The notes under the pieces were generated by a model. It was not told the origin of the DNA. It worked only from the letters and a program-made list of their open reading frames with translations, and did no database searches. This document shows positions 26,570-36,114 of a stretch of DNA of 64,000 bases, in pieces (position 1 is the stretch's first letter; each line of letters starts with the position of its first letter). The translations under genes were made by a program, and so were the position numbers. Location of the stretch: contig NZ_BDAV01000003.1 of the NCBI RefSeq assembly GCF_001612635.1, positions 111,781 to 175,780 on the forward strand, given 5' to 3'. Source of the stretch: Nocardia africana NBRC 100379 (GTDB taxonomy: Bacteria > Actinomycetota > Actinomycetes > Mycobacteriales > Mycobacteriaceae).

Positions 26570-27781
26570 TCAGGCGGAGCGGGCCGCGATCAGCCCGGCG
26601 ACCATCGCGGCGACGGCGAAGCGGGGTTTGACGTTCAGGTCGAGCGCCTCGCGGCAGGCGAGGACGGCTTCGATGGAACGCAGCAGCCCCTCGGGCCGCA
26701 CCTCGTCGGCCAGATCGCGGATCTGATCGGACAGGTCGGGATGGGTGAGGGTGATCGCCGGAGACGGAGGTGCCGCGGAGGTACCGAAACGCAGTGCCAG
26801 CGCGTCGCGGTACAGGCCCGCGACGTCGATCAGCGCCCGGTCGAGGGCATCGCGGCTGGTGCGGGTGGCGCGGGATTTCTGGCGGCGCTCGAGGTCCTTG
26901 AGCACACCGGCGGAACCGCGGGTCGCCGAGGCGGCGCCTTTGCCGGTGCCACCGGCGCCCAACGCGGTCGCCAGCTCGTCACGTTCGCGCTCGTCCCGTT
27001 CCGCGCTGACCTGTTTGGCCTCCTCCTCGGCGGATTTGACCAGCTCGTCACCCGCCGCGTAGGCCGCGGCCGGGCGAGCGACCGCCGAGACCAGCGACAA
27101 TGCCCGGGTCCGGCGGGCACGGGCCTGCTCGTCGGTCGCGAGCCGGCGGGCGCGACCGACGTGTCCCCCGCTCACCGAGGCCGCCCACGCCGCCTGTTCC
27201 GGCTCCAGCCCGTCGCGCTCGCGCAGCACCTGGGCGATGGCGTCCACCGACGGCGTCACCAGATGAATATGCCGGCATCGGGATCGCAGAGTGACCGAGA
27301 TGTCCTCCGGGTCCACCGACGGCGCGCACAGCAGGAACACGGTCCGCTCGGGCGGTTCCTCGACCACCTTCAACAGCACGTTGCCCGCGGCCTCGGTCAA
27401 TCGGTCGGCATCCTCGATCAACACCACCTGCCACCGCCCGGTGCTGGGACGCCGCGCCGCGACCTGCACGATCTCGCGCATTTCCTTGGTGCCGATGCTC
27501 AGGCCCTCCGGAATCACCCGCCGGACATCGCCGTGGGTGCCGGCCATGGTGGTGGTGCAGGCATGGCAGTGGCCGCAGCCGGGAGTGCCCTCGGCCGTAC
27601 ATTGCAGCGCGGCCGCAAAGCACAGTGCCGCAACGGATCTGCCGGATCCGGGCGGCCCCGTGAACAGCCAGGAGTGCGTCATCGCCGAGGACGCGATTCC
27701 GGCACGCGCCGCCACGGCGGCAGCGGTCAACTCGGACTCGACCGAGTCCTGGCCCACGAGCCGATCGAAGACACCTGCCAC
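26570..27781 (-). CDS. holB: DNA polymerase III delta' subunit
   Basis: Clamp-loader subunit opening the sliding clamp during replication. The 403-residue AAA+ protein has GPPGSGRS, in which Arg replaces the Walker lysine as in non-hydrolysing delta' subunits. A zinc cluster CGHCHAC and the SRC motif in LRSRCRHIHL are present. A charged linker (RDERERDELATALGAG) precedes the C-terminal collar domain. It lies downstream of topA with a 73-base gap. Confidence 0.94.
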   Translation of the reverse strand: MAGVFDRLVGQDSVESELTAAAVAARAGIASSAMTHSWLFTGPPGSGRSVAALCFAAALQCTAEGTPGCGHCHACTTTMAGTHGDVRRVIPEGLSIGTKEMREIVQVAARRPSTGRWQVVLIEDADRLTEAAGNVLLKVVEEPPERTVFLLCAPSVDPEDISVTLRSRCRHIHLVTPSVDAIAQVLRERDGLEPEQAAWAASVSGGHVGRARRLATDEQARARRTRALSLVSAVARPAAAYAAGDELVKSAEEEAKQVSAERDERERDELATALGAGGTGKGAASATRGSAGVLKDLERRQKSRATRTSRDALDRALIDVAGLYRDALALRFGTSAAPPSPAITLTHPDLSDQIRDLADEVRPEGLLRSIEAVLACREALDLNVKPRFAVAAMVAGLIAARSA

Positions 27782-27854
27782 GCGCTACACACTAATCGGC
27801 CGCACCGACAACCCCACCGGCACCGAGACGCTGCCCGCTACGAAGCCACCGCTA

Positions 27855-30794
27855 CTACTCCGCCGGAGACTTCGCCGCCGCCTTCTTCGCGGGCGCCTTC
27901 TTGGCCGCGGTCTTCTTGGCGGTTGTCTTCTTGGCGGTCGCGGTGGTCTTCTTCGCCGTCGACTTCGCCGCGGTCTTCTTCGCCGGCGCCTTCTTCGCGG
28001 TCTTCTTGGCCGCCTTCTTCACCGGCCCCTTGGCGCGGCGATCGGCGAGCAGTTCGGAGGCGCGCTCGTCGGTGATCGACTCCACCTCGTCACCCTTGCG
28101 CAGGCTGGCATTGGTTTCGCCGTCGGTGACATACGGGCCGAACCGCCCGTCCTTGATGACCATCGGCTTGCCGGTGGCGGAGTCGTTGCCCAACTCCCGC
28201 AGTGGCGCCGCGCTCGCCGCCTGCCGTCCGCGCCGCTTGGGTTCGGCGTAGATCTTCAACGCCTCTTCCAGGCTCACGGTGAAGATCTGGTCTTCGGTGG
28301 CGAGCGAGCGAGAATCCGTGCCCTTCTTCAGATACGGGCCGTAGCGGCCGTTCTGCGCGGTGATTTCCTCACCGGATTCGGGATCCTTGCCGACCACCCG
28401 CGGCAGCGACAGCAGCTTCAGCGCATCATCGAGGGTGATGGTCGACAGGTCCATCGACTTGAGCAGCGACCCGGTCCGCGGTTTGGGTGCGGCGGCCTTC
28501 TTGGCGCCCTTCTTGCCGTCGAGATCGGCCTCCGGCTCGGGCAGGATCTCGGTGACATACGGCCCGAAGCGACCCTCCTTGGCCACGATCCGATGTCCGG
28601 TTTCAGGGTCCACACCGAGCGAGCGCCCCTCCTGCGGAGTGGCGAACAGCTTCTCCGCCACCTCGGGCGTCAACTCGTCCGGCGGCAGATCGTCGGGCAG
28701 ATTGGCGCGCTGGGAGATCGGATCGCCATCCGGATCGTCCGGGTTCTGCACCATGCGCTCCAGATACGGACCGAAGCGCCCGACTCGGACCACGATGTCG
28801 CGGTCCTGGTCGTCGGTGAACATCTTGATCGAGTTGACCTCGCGGGCATCGATGTCGTCGAGCCGCTCACCGACCATCCGCTTCAGACCGCCCGAACGCG
28901 CCACCGACCCCTCGGCGCCGTGGTCACCGCCGAAGTAGAAGCTGGTCAACCAGTTTCCGCGCTGCTCGCGACCGCCGGCGATGGCGTCGAGATCGTCTTC
29001 CATGGCCGCGGTGAAATCGAAGTCGACCAGGCGGCCGAAGTACTCCTCCAGCAGGCCGACCACCGCGAACGCGACCCAGGACGGCACCAGCGCGCTACCG
29101 CGTTTGTAGACGTAGCCGCGGTCCAGAATGGTCTTGATGATCGAGGCGTAGGTCGACGGGCGCCCGATGCCCAGTTCCTCCAGCGCCTTGATCAGCGAGG
29201 CCTCGTTGTAGCGCGGGGGCGGATTGGTGGTGTGCCCATCGGGCGTCAGCTCGGTGGCGCTGACGTTCTGGCCCTCGGTCAGCGCCGGCAGGCGTGATTC
29301 CGCGTCGTCGGACTGACCGCCCGCGTCCTCGTCCACACTTTCCACATAGGCCTTGAGGAAGCCCGCGAAGGTGATGGTGCGACCGGATGCGGAGAACACG
29401 CATTCCTCGCCGGTACCGGCACGGCCGGTGATCCGGACCGTCAGCGTGGTGCCGCGCGCATCGGCCATCTGGGAGGCGACCGTGCGCTGCCAGATCAGCT
29501 CGTAGAGCCGGAATTCGTCCTGGTCCAGCCGGGCGTGCAGCTGGCCCGGCGTGGCGAAGGTGTCGCCCGCGGGCCGGATCGCCTCGTGCGCCTCCTGCGC
29601 GTTCTTGACCTTGCGGGTGTACTGCCGCGGCGTCGGGTGCACGAACTCCGGTCCGTACAACTGGGTCGCCTGCGCCCGCGCCGCGCTGATCGCCGACTCC
29701 GACAGCGTCGTGGAGTCGGTACGCATATAGGTGATGTAGCCGTTCTCGTACAGCCGCTGCGCCACCCGCATCGTGCGCTCGGACCCGAACCGGAGCTTGC
29801 GCGCGGCCTCCTGCTGCAGCGTCGAGGTCATGAAGGGCGCGTAGGGCCGCCGGGTATACGGCTTGGATTCGACCGAGGTGACCTGGAAATCCGCATTCTC
29901 CAGGGCAGCCGCCAGCCGCCGTGCCGCGGCTTCGTCGAGCACGGTGACACCGTTGCGTGCCTTGAGCAGGCCGTCGGATCCGAAATCCCGCCCGCCCGCG
30001 ACCCGCGATCCGTCGACCGTGACCAGCCGCGCCCCGAAGATCCGCGGGTTGGCCTCGTCGCTCTCGCCGCCACCGGCGTCGAATTTCGCCGCGATATCCC
30101 AGTACTCGGCGGAGCGGAACGCGATGCGCTCGCGCTCGCGCTGCACGACGATCCGGGTCGCCACCGACTGCACACGGCCTGCCGACAGCCGCGGCATGAC
30201 CTTCTTCCACAGCACGGGGCTGACCTCGTAGCCGTAGAGGCGATCGAGGATGCGCCGGGTTTCCTGGGCGTCGACCAGGTCGTTGTCGAGTTCGCGAGTG
30301 TCGGCCGCGGCGGCACGAATGGCCGGCTCGGTGATTTCGTGGAACACCATTCGCCGGACCGGAATCTTCGGCTTCAGCGTCTCGAGCAGGTGCCAGGCGA
30401 TGGCCTCGCCCTCACGGTCGGGGTCGGTGGCCAGATACAGTTCGTCGGCATCGCGCAGCAGCGTCTTCAGTTCCGAGACCTTGGCCTTCTTGTCCGGACT
30501 GACGACATAGATCGGCTCGAAATCGTGGTCGACATCGACACCCAGCCGCGCCCAGGACTGGCCTTTGTATTTGGCCGGCACATCTGCGGCACCGCGCGGC
30601 AGATCCCGGATATGACCGACGGATGCCTCGACCGTATAACCGCGGCCCAGATAGGGCGCGATCTTGCGTGCCTTGGTCGGTGACTCGACGATGACGAGAC
30701 GACGCAGGGGACGCCCCCGGCCGGATGCAGCCGCATCGGGCCCGGCGGAGGCCGCATCGGGAGTCGGCGATGCACCGCGGTCTCGTGTTGCCAC
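27855..30794 (-). CDS. topA: DNA topoisomerase I
   Basis: Type IA topoisomerase relaxing negative supercoils. The 979-residue protein has the Toprim start RRLVIVESPTKARKIAPYLG, DPDREGEAIAWHL, and the active-site tyrosine in NGYITYMRTDS. C-terminal Topo_C repeats recur as NGRYGPYLK-type motifs. A Lys/Ala-rich tail of about 55 residues follows, as in mycobacterial enzymes, where it aids processivity. I chose GTG 30794, which fits the family N-terminus; the frame runs open to 31037. The original Zn fingers are absent, normal for the group. Confidence 0.97.
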   Translation of the reverse strand: MATRDRGASPTPDAASAGPDAAASGRGRPLRRLVIVESPTKARKIAPYLGRGYTVEASVGHIRDLPRGAADVPAKYKGQSWARLGVDVDHDFEPIYVVSPDKKAKVSELKTLLRDADELYLATDPDREGEAIAWHLLETLKPKIPVRRMVFHEITEPAIRAAAADTRELDNDLVDAQETRRILDRLYGYEVSPVLWKKVMPRLSAGRVQSVATRIVVQRERERIAFRSAEYWDIAAKFDAGGGESDEANPRIFGARLVTVDGSRVAGGRDFGSDGLLKARNGVTVLDEAAARRLAAALENADFQVTSVESKPYTRRPYAPFMTSTLQQEAARKLRFGSERTMRVAQRLYENGYITYMRTDSTTLSESAISAARAQATQLYGPEFVHPTPRQYTRKVKNAQEAHEAIRPAGDTFATPGQLHARLDQDEFRLYELIWQRTVASQMADARGTTLTVRITGRAGTGEECVFSASGRTITFAGFLKAYVESVDEDAGGQSDDAESRLPALTEGQNVSATELTPDGHTTNPPPRYNEASLIKALEELGIGRPSTYASIIKTILDRGYVYKRGSALVPSWVAFAVVGLLEEYFGRLVDFDFTAAMEDDLDAIAGGREQRGNWLTSFYFGGDHGAEGSVARSGGLKRMVGERLDDIDAREVNSIKMFTDDQDRDIVVRVGRFGPYLERMVQNPDDPDGDPISQRANLPDDLPPDELTPEVAEKLFATPQEGRSLGVDPETGHRIVAKEGRFGPYVTEILPEPEADLDGKKGAKKAAAPKPRTGSLLKSMDLSTITLDDALKLLSLPRVVGKDPESGEEITAQNGRYGPYLKKGTDSRSLATEDQIFTVSLEEALKIYAEPKRRGRQAASAAPLRELGNDSATGKPMVIKDGRFGPYVTDGETNASLRKGDEVESITDERASELLADRRAKGPVKKAAKKTAKKAPAKKTAAKSTAKKTTATAKKTTAKKTAAKKAPAKKAAAKSPAE

Positions 30795-31146
30795 CGGCGA
30801 ACACACCTTTCCTGTCGACCCGCGCGGCGCAGGCGCGCGGCGCGCGGATGGGGCAAGAGGGAGAGACAAACATCTCCCACCAGAGACGTTTATACCGTGT
30901 TCCGCTGTCGTGGAGTCCGCACTGCGGGCCCGCGACCCAGGAGTCTCGGCTGTTCTGCGCGGCACTTCCCCGTTGGTACCGTCCGAACCGAAATGGCTGC
31001 GAACTGCAGAAAAACCCCCTTGTGGGCACTCGATCACATCGAAAAGCCCCGGTTTTCCATCGAGTCTACTTCCCCCGGATATGACTTGTCCCTCACCGCG
31101 TGCTCGCGGTGAGGGACGAGAGATCGGACCTTGTTGGGTTACTCGC
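30795..31146. other. gap between topA and cspA
   Basis: 352 bases holding the topA promoter region and the cspA terminator hairpin at 31088-31117. The gene found here in M. tuberculosis (Rv3647c) is not present; frames in this stretch have no protein-like features. Confidence 0.5.
31088..31117 (-). terminator. cspA terminator hairpin
   Basis: GTCCCTCACCGCG pairs perfectly with CGCGGTGAGGGAC around TGCT (13 bp stem), 30 bases past the cspA stop. No T-run follows, as is common in actinobacteria. Confidence 0.7.
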
Positions 31147-31353
31147 TCAGCTGAGCGCGCGAACTCCGGTGGCCTGCGGGCCCTTGGTGCCCTGGCCGAC
31201 CTCGAATTCGACCTTCTGGTTCTCCTCGAGGGTACGGAAGCCCGAACCCTGAATCTCGGAGTAGTGGACGAAGACGTCAGCGGAGCCGTCCTCGGGCGCG
31301 ATGAAGCCGAACCCCTTCTCCGCGTTGAACCACTTCACAGTTCCCTGTGCCAT
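31147..31353 (-). CDS. cspA: cold-shock protein, CspA family
   Basis: A 68-residue single-domain OB-fold RNA chaperone. RNP1-like KGFGFI and RNP2-like VFVHYS are intact, with the standard start [18 protein letters not shown]. The ATG at 31353 is preceded by GAAGGAAC. It is very likely highly expressed; it has a long upstream untranslated region as in other csp genes. It is divergent from the helicase gene. Confidence 0.97.
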   Translation of the reverse strand: MAQGTVKWFNAEKGFGFIAPEDGSADVFVHYSEIQGSGFRTLEENQKVEFEVGQGTKGPQATGVRALS

Positions 31354-31788
31354 TCTGTTCCTTCTCTTTCCATACCGGAACGGCGGACAAGTTAGGTTGG
31401 TCCACCGGGTCCGTTCCGACCGCTGTACTCTGTTCCCCCTGCAGGAAGCTTCAAGCACACCGTTCGCAACATCGATCCTGCTGATGGTTTGGACCTTTGA
31501 TCCGTTCCCTCGAACACAGAAGCTTGCGACCGAGAACTAGTGAACCATGTCCGCGCGCAATTCGACAGCCGAGTTACCGACAATTTGCAAAAAAGATGAT
31601 CTTGCGAATGTGCAGGTGAGGGGCACAATGCCCAAATCCAAACTTGAAGTAGGTTTGCTTAGCGATAACCGAGCGAGCGTTAGGCAAACAGACTGTGACG
31701 CAGGTCGCTACTCGGTACTGAATTGGCAGCTCGGACGAGGACGGCACACACGGTTCACACTTTCTTCGCGTCGAACGGTCTCGGTCCG
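31354..31788. other. cspA/helicase divergent control region
   Basis: 435 bases of lower GC than the flanks. It should hold the cspA promoter and leader (minus) and the helicase promoter (plus). No recognised riboswitch, terminator or gene was found. A short palindrome AAGAT-G-ATCTT at about 31592-31602 is the only symmetrical element noticed. Confidence 0.5.
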
Positions 31789-34164
31789 ATGAATCAGAAA
31801 GGCCCGGGATCCGACGCCGCCCCCGCCGAGGCGATCGGCTACGGGACATCGTTGCTGAATCGTGTCCTTTTCGGAGTGCCCGATGCGGAGAGTCGTATCA
31901 CCCATGTGACCGAACTCCCGGCCCGGCCGGCACGCACTACCGGCTGGCCTTCCTGGGCTGGCCCGGACGTGGTCGACGCGCTGCGGGAATCGGGTGTCGA
32001 CGCACCGTGGACGCATCAGATTCGAACCGCCGAGCTGGCCGCCGCCGGCACGCACGTGGTCGTCTGCACCGGGACCGCGTCGGGCAAATCCTTGGGTTAT
32101 CAGCTGCCGGTATTGACCGACCTGCAGCGGGATTCGCGAGCGACCGCTCTGTATATATCGCCGACCAAAGCGCTCGGCGCCGATCAATTCCGCGCGGCCG
32201 CGCAGCTGACTCATGCCGGCAGCCTGCGCGATATCCATCCGGCCACCTACGACGGCGACACTCCGCCCGAGGTCAGGCAGTGGGTGCGAGCGAATGCGCG
32301 GTGGTTGTTCACCAATCCCGACATGCTGCATATCGGCATACTGCGGGCCCACCAGCGCTGGGCGCGGATGTTGCGACGGCTGCGCTATGTGGTGGTCGAC
32401 GAATGCCACGCGTATCGCGGGGTGTTCGGGTCCCAGGTGGCGATGGTGTTGCGCCGGCTGCGGCGGCTGGCCGCACACTACGGCGCGAATCCCACCGTCG
32501 TCCTGTGCTCGGCCACCAGCGCCGATCCGGCCGCGGCGGCCGCACGGCTGATCGGTGCGCCGGTGACCGCGGTGACCGAGGACGGCTCCCCGCAGGGCGC
32601 TCGAACGGTCGCCCTGTGGGAGCCCCCGCTGCTCGGCGATCTGAGTGGCGAGAACGGCGCCCCGGTGCGGCGGGCGGCCACCACGGAGGCCGCCCGGATC
32701 ATGACCGACCTGGTCGTCGAGGGTGCGCGGACATTGACCTTCGTTCGCTCCCGGCGGGCCGCCGAGGTCGTCGCGATCGACGTGCAGCGCATGCTGGCCG
32801 AGGTGGATCCGGCGCTGGCCGGGCGAGTGGCGGCCTATCGGGCCGGCTACCTGGCCGAGGACCGGCGGGAACTGGAGAACGGCCTGGCGGACGGGTCGTT
32901 GCTGGGCGCGGCCACTACGACCGCACTCGAACTCGGCGTCGACATCGCCGGGCTGGATGCCGTGGTGATGGCCGGTTTCCCGGGAACCGTCGCCTCGTTC
33001 TGGCAGCAGGCCGGCCGCGCGGGACGTCGCACCCAGGGCTCGCTGGTACTGCTGGTCGCCCGCGACGATCCGCTCGACACCTACCTCGTCCACCACCCGC
33101 ACGCCCTGCTCGACAAGCCGGTCGAGGCGACCATCACCGATCCGCACAATCCCTACGTCGCCGGACCGCATCTGTTGTGCGCGGCCTGCGAACATCCCCT
33201 GACCGACGCCGAGATCGACGACCTCGGCGTCCGGGACGTGGCCGCCGACCTCGCCGCGCAGGGCCTGATCAAGCGCCGGGAGAACGGCAGCGGCCCGGCT
33301 CGCTGGTACCCGACCACGAGCGCGTACCCCCACGACGACGTGGATGTGCGCGGCGGAATCGGCTCGCAGATCGCGATCGTTGACACGACCAGCGGCCGGC
33401 TGTTGGGTAGCGCGGATTCCGGCCGGGCGCCCGCGACACTGCACGCCGGGGCGGTCCACCTGCATCAGGGTGAGACCTACGTGGTCGACGAACTGGACCT
33501 GGAGGCCGGAGTCGCCTTCGTCCACCCCGAGCAGCCCGGATGGACCACCAGCGCCCGGATGGTCACCTCGGTCGCGATCGACGAGCGCACGCACGAGCAG
33601 GTGTACGGCCGCGTCACCGTCGCCCTGGCCCGGGTCCGGGTGACCCGGCAGGTGATCGGTTATCTGCGCACGCTTCCCAGCGGAGAGGTTCTCGACCTCG
33701 TCGAACTCGATATGCCCGAGCAGACACTGCCGACCCAGGCCGTGCTCTACACCGTCACGCCGCGCCTGCTGGCCGCGGCGGGAATCGAGCCGCGCCGCGT
33801 ACCCGGCGCACTGCACGCCGCCGAACATGCGGCGATCGGGATGTTGCCGCTGGTCGCGAGCTGCGACCGGTGGGATGTGGGCGGCGTTTCCATCGCCGAA
33901 CACCCCGATACCGGGCTACCCACCGTCTTCGTCTACGACGGTCATCGCGGCGGGGCCGGCTTCGCCGAGCGCGGATTCTCCCGCCTGCGGACCTGGTTGG
34001 CCGCGACTCGGGCGGCCATCACCTCCTGTTCGTGCCCGCAGGGCTGCCCTTCCTGCGTCCAATCCCCCAAATGCGGCAACGGGAATTCCCCGTTGGACAA
34101 GGAAGGCGCGGCCGCCCTGCTGACGGCCGTCCTCGCCGATCTGCCCGACGAGGCGCCGAACTGA
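31789..34164 (+). CDS. DEAD/DEAH-box helicase with C-terminal Zn-binding domain (MrfA/YprA-like)
   Basis: Superfamily 2 DNA helicase of 791 residues, homologous to Rv3649. Walker A is CTGTASGKS, motif II is DECH in VVDECHAYRG, and motif VI is in QQAGRAGRR. The C-terminal DUF1998-like domain carries CSCPQGCPSC...KC, the four-cysteine metal site of MrfA, a Bacillus helicase that repairs mitomycin damage. A role in repair is inferred. The start ATG 31789 has a weak ribosome site; a TTG at 31723 is in frame. Confidence 0.9.
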   Translation: MNQKGPGSDAAPAEAIGYGTSLLNRVLFGVPDAESRITHVTELPARPARTTGWPSWAGPDVVDALRESGVDAPWTHQIRTAELAAAGTHVVVCTGTASGKSLGYQLPVLTDLQRDSRATALYISPTKALGADQFRAAAQLTHAGSLRDIHPATYDGDTPPEVRQWVRANARWLFTNPDMLHIGILRAHQRWARMLRRLRYVVVDECHAYRGVFGSQVAMVLRRLRRLAAHYGANPTVVLCSATSADPAAAAARLIGAPVTAVTEDGSPQGARTVALWEPPLLGDLSGENGAPVRRAATTEAARIMTDLVVEGARTLTFVRSRRAAEVVAIDVQRMLAEVDPALAGRVAAYRAGYLAEDRRELENGLADGSLLGAATTTALELGVDIAGLDAVVMAGFPGTVASFWQQAGRAGRRTQGSLVLLVARDDPLDTYLVHHPHALLDKPVEATITDPHNPYVAGPHLLCAACEHPLTDAEIDDLGVRDVAADLAAQGLIKRRENGSGPARWYPTTSAYPHDDVDVRGGIGSQIAIVDTTSGRLLGSADSGRAPATLHAGAVHLHQGETYVVDELDLEAGVAFVHPEQPGWTTSARMVTSVAIDERTHEQVYGRVTVALARVRVTRQVIGYLRTLPSGEVLDLVELDMPEQTLPTQAVLYTVTPRLLAAAGIEPRRVPGALHAAEHAAIGMLPLVASCDRWDVGGVSIAEHPDTGLPTVFVYDGHRGGAGFAERGFSRLRTWLAATRAAITSCSCPQGCPSCVQSPKCGNGNSPLDKEGAAALLTAVLADLPDEAPN

Positions 34165-34514
34165 CCCCCACGGGCAACATTTCAGCCCATGACCTGCCCG
34201 AATCCGTTTCGTGACGATGCGGACACCGGCGGTAGACGTCGGCGCTCCCGGACCGCGGGCCGGCATGCCGGTGTCGAAGCCGATGGGACAGGAGGGAATA
34301 AAAAGGAAGTCGATCATGTTAACCGGCGCATTGCCCTAGCGAATAACGGCCATGTGCGCATTCACATGTGCGCATTTATCGGAATCTCGCAGCGTCGAAT
34401 GCTTGCGCAATTGCAACCACGGAATTGAATGCCGACCGAATGGAAAATCCGCAACACTTACCACTGCGGTGTGGCTCCGGTCACCCATTCTTTCTCACAC
34501 CAACCGCCCGGTAT
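34165..34514. other. AT-richer gap between the helicase gene and the tad locus
   Basis: 350 bases between convergent genes with clearly lower GC than the surroundings. CATGTGCGCATT occurs twice in tandem (34351-34362 and 34365-34376). No convincing gene, tRNA or terminator hairpin was found. Confidence 0.5.
34351..34376. repeat. tandem 12-base repeat
   Basis: CATGTGCGCATT appears twice with a two-base spacer; each copy contains the palindrome TGCGCA. It may be a protein-binding site or a remnant. Confidence 0.5.
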
Positions 34515-34907
34515 TCATGATCGTTTTACCGCGTTCACCGGACCGGCCCGTGCGATCGCCACAACTGATCGCTTGCCCAAAAGAGCGAGTGTGACCGAAC
34601 CGTCGACCGTGACCGTCACATCCCAATCCCGGACCGAACACGTCCGTACCCGCATCCGCATTCGCCGCACCACCGAATCCGCTTGGTCACAAGCCGCCTC
34701 GGCGCCGGAATCCAGTGCGCCCGCCGCGGCCAACGCCGCCGAATCGGCCGCACTCTGCGCTCGGTGGCGCGCACAGACCACCGCCGCGAACTGCACGATC
34801 ACAACCGTCACCAGCAGCAGTGCGGTGAGCGCCAGACATGCCGTGACAGTGGCGCCCCCGTCGCATCCGCGGCCGCGGCGCGCGGCGGGCACTGCGGCCG
34901 GGGTCAT
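34515..34907 (-). CDS. Tad-locus TadE/TadG-like pseudopilin (Rv3654c type)
   Basis: A 130-residue protein with a single N-terminal membrane helix (about residues 22-45, TACLALTALLLVTVVIVQFAA) followed by RAQSAADSAALAAAGA, characteristic of Tad pseudopilin-like and Flp-associated proteins of mycobacteria. It is the last gene of the locus; its ATG overlaps the preceding stop (ATGA). Probably a minor pilin or a secreted helper; a mycobacterial homologue has been reported to be exported. Confidence 0.8.
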   Translation of the reverse strand: MTPAAVPAARRGRGCDGGATVTACLALTALLLVTVVIVQFAAVVCARHRAQSAADSAALAAAGALDSGAEAACDQADSVVRRMRMRVRTCSVRDWDVTVTVDGSVTLALLGKRSVVAIARAGPVNAVKRS

Positions 34908-35251
34908 TGCGGCTCGCCTGGTTCGCGGACCGCTACCGCTTCGGCCCCCAACCGCAGCATCGGGAGCAGCGGCGCCCGCGCCCGGACGGTGGCCACGATC
35001 CGGTCGCCCTCCGCTCGCAACTCGATATCGGCGCCGGGTGGTGCCACCCGCTGTGCCGCCGGCAGAGCTTCCGCCTCCGCACCCCGCGCCGCGAGACGAG
35101 CCGCTTCGCGAGCGGCGTCGATACAGCGGATCTGCATCGACGCCGCCAGCAACGCCCCCAAGCAGAGCACGACGACCACTACCACCGCCGCCAGCGCGAT
35201 GGCCGCCTCGACCGTGACCGCGCCGCGTTCGCCCGGACGAGCGCACCTCAT
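34904..35251 (-). CDS. TadE-like pseudopilin
   Basis: A 115-residue protein with the TadE start RGAVTVEAAIALAAVVVVVVLC: a Glu at position 5 of the hydrophobic stretch as in type IV pilin-like proteins, then the helix. AAREAARLAARG follows. ATGA overlaps link it to both neighbours. Probably a minor structural subunit of the Tad-like apparatus. Confidence 0.85.
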   Translation of the reverse strand: MRCARPGERGAVTVEAAIALAAVVVVVVLCLGALLAASMQIRCIDAAREAARLAARGAEAEALPAAQRVAPPGADIELRAEGDRIVATVRARAPLLPMLRLGAEAVAVREPGEPQ

Positions 35252-35460
35252 ACGGTGGTGTTCAGTGCCCTGTCGATGATCTTCGTCAGCGCGTTCACGA
35301 TGGAATCGCCGGTGACCACGGTGTACAGCACCGCCCCGAACGCCGCCGCCGCGATCGTCCCGATCGCGTATTCGGCGGTACTCATACCGTCGTCGGTCAC
35401 CGCTACCTGGATCAGCCGCGAACGTAGTTCTCGCACAACCGATTGCGTCGCCGCCAGCAT
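35248..35460 (-). CDS. Flp-type pilin-like protein (DUF4244)
   Basis: A 70-residue protein. DDGMSTAEYAIGTIAAAAFGAVLYTVV holds a Gly-Met-Ser-Thr-Ala-Glu-Tyr processing-like motif before a hydrophobic helix, matching Flp/Tad prepilins and the DUF4244 family. It has the best ribosome site in the locus (AAAGGGGAG), and a hairpin lies in the 57-base gap upstream, fitting higher expression than its neighbours. Likely the major pilin. Confidence 0.87.
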   Translation of the reverse strand: MLAATQSVVRELRSRLIQVAVTDDGMSTAEYAIGTIAAAAFGAVLYTVVTGDSIVNALTKIIDRALNTTV

Positions 35461-35483
35461 CGGTCTCCCCTTTCTCTACAGAC

Positions 35484-35502
35484 GGCGCGGCGGATCCGCG
35501 CC
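35484..35502 (-). promoter_or_regulatory. hairpin in the gap before the pilin gene
   Basis: GGCGCGG and CCGCGCC pair around CGGAT in the only sizeable intergenic gap of the tad locus. It could be an mRNA processing or stability element that raises pilin output over the upstream ATPase and membrane genes. Confidence 0.45.
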
Positions 35503-35517
35503 GAATCTCTCGTGTGG

Positions 35518-36114
35518 TCACCACAACCCACCGCCCAGCACACGACCGGCCAGTCCGGCGACCACCGGGACGATGCCGAGGCAGACGAAGGCCGGCAGGA
35601 AGCACAGCCCGAGCGGGCCGCTGATGAGCACGCCCGCACGTTCCGCACGCGCCGCGGCCGCATCCTCGACCGCCGCGCGGCACTTCTCCGCGAGTTCGGA
35701 GACCGCAGCGGTCAGTGCCGCACCGGACCGGGCCGAACGGCGCACCAGCCGAGCGAGCGCGTACATCTCCGCGACAGGCGCTTCCCGGGCCGCGCGTTCC
35801 CAGGCGGTAACCGGGTCCGCGCCGAGCGCCAGTAGATCCGCCGCCCGGCGCAGCGCCGCGGCGAAGGGCTGCGGGGCGGTCGAGGACACCGCGCGGGCCG
35901 CCGTCGCGGTCGGCAGACCCGCCCGCAGGCATGAGGCGAGCAGATCCAAAGCCGAGGCGACGGCCAGTGGGTCACCGGCGGCCGGGCGCAGGGCCTGCCG
36001 CGGGGCGGGAGCGGCGCCGTGGGCCGCGCGAAGGCGGCCGACCGGTGTGATCCGGCCCGGAAGGGCGAGCAGCGCGGCACCGGAACAGAGCAGTGCCATC
36101 GAGAGCCCGTTCAT
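35518..36114 (-). CDS. TadC-like type II secretion system F domain protein
   Basis: A 198-residue inner-membrane platform protein with a T2SSF domain (ALDLLASCLRAGLPTATAARAV, then ARLVRRSARSGAALTAAVSELAEKCR) and a hydrophobic C-terminus (LGLCFLPAFVCLGIVPVVAGL). The ATG overlaps the stop of the TadB-like gene. It is expected to work with TadB and the ATPase to assemble the Flp-like pilus. Confidence 0.85.
   Translation of the reverse strand: MNGLSMALLCSGAALLALPGRITPVGRLRAAHGAAPAPRQALRPAAGDPLAVASALDLLASCLRAGLPTATAARAVSSTAPQPFAAALRRAADLLALGADPVTAWERAAREAPVAEMYALARLVRRSARSGAALTAAVSELAEKCRAAVEDAAAARAERAGVLISGPLGLCFLPAFVCLGIVPVVAGLAGRVLGGGLW

Noticed and set aside
31708..33903. Long minus-strand open frame opposite the helicase gene
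   Set aside because: No domain, biased composition, and fully covered by a well-supported helicase.
34189..34428. 79-codon frame between the helicase and tad genes
   Set aside because: No ribosome site, no protein-like composition, and no recognisable family.
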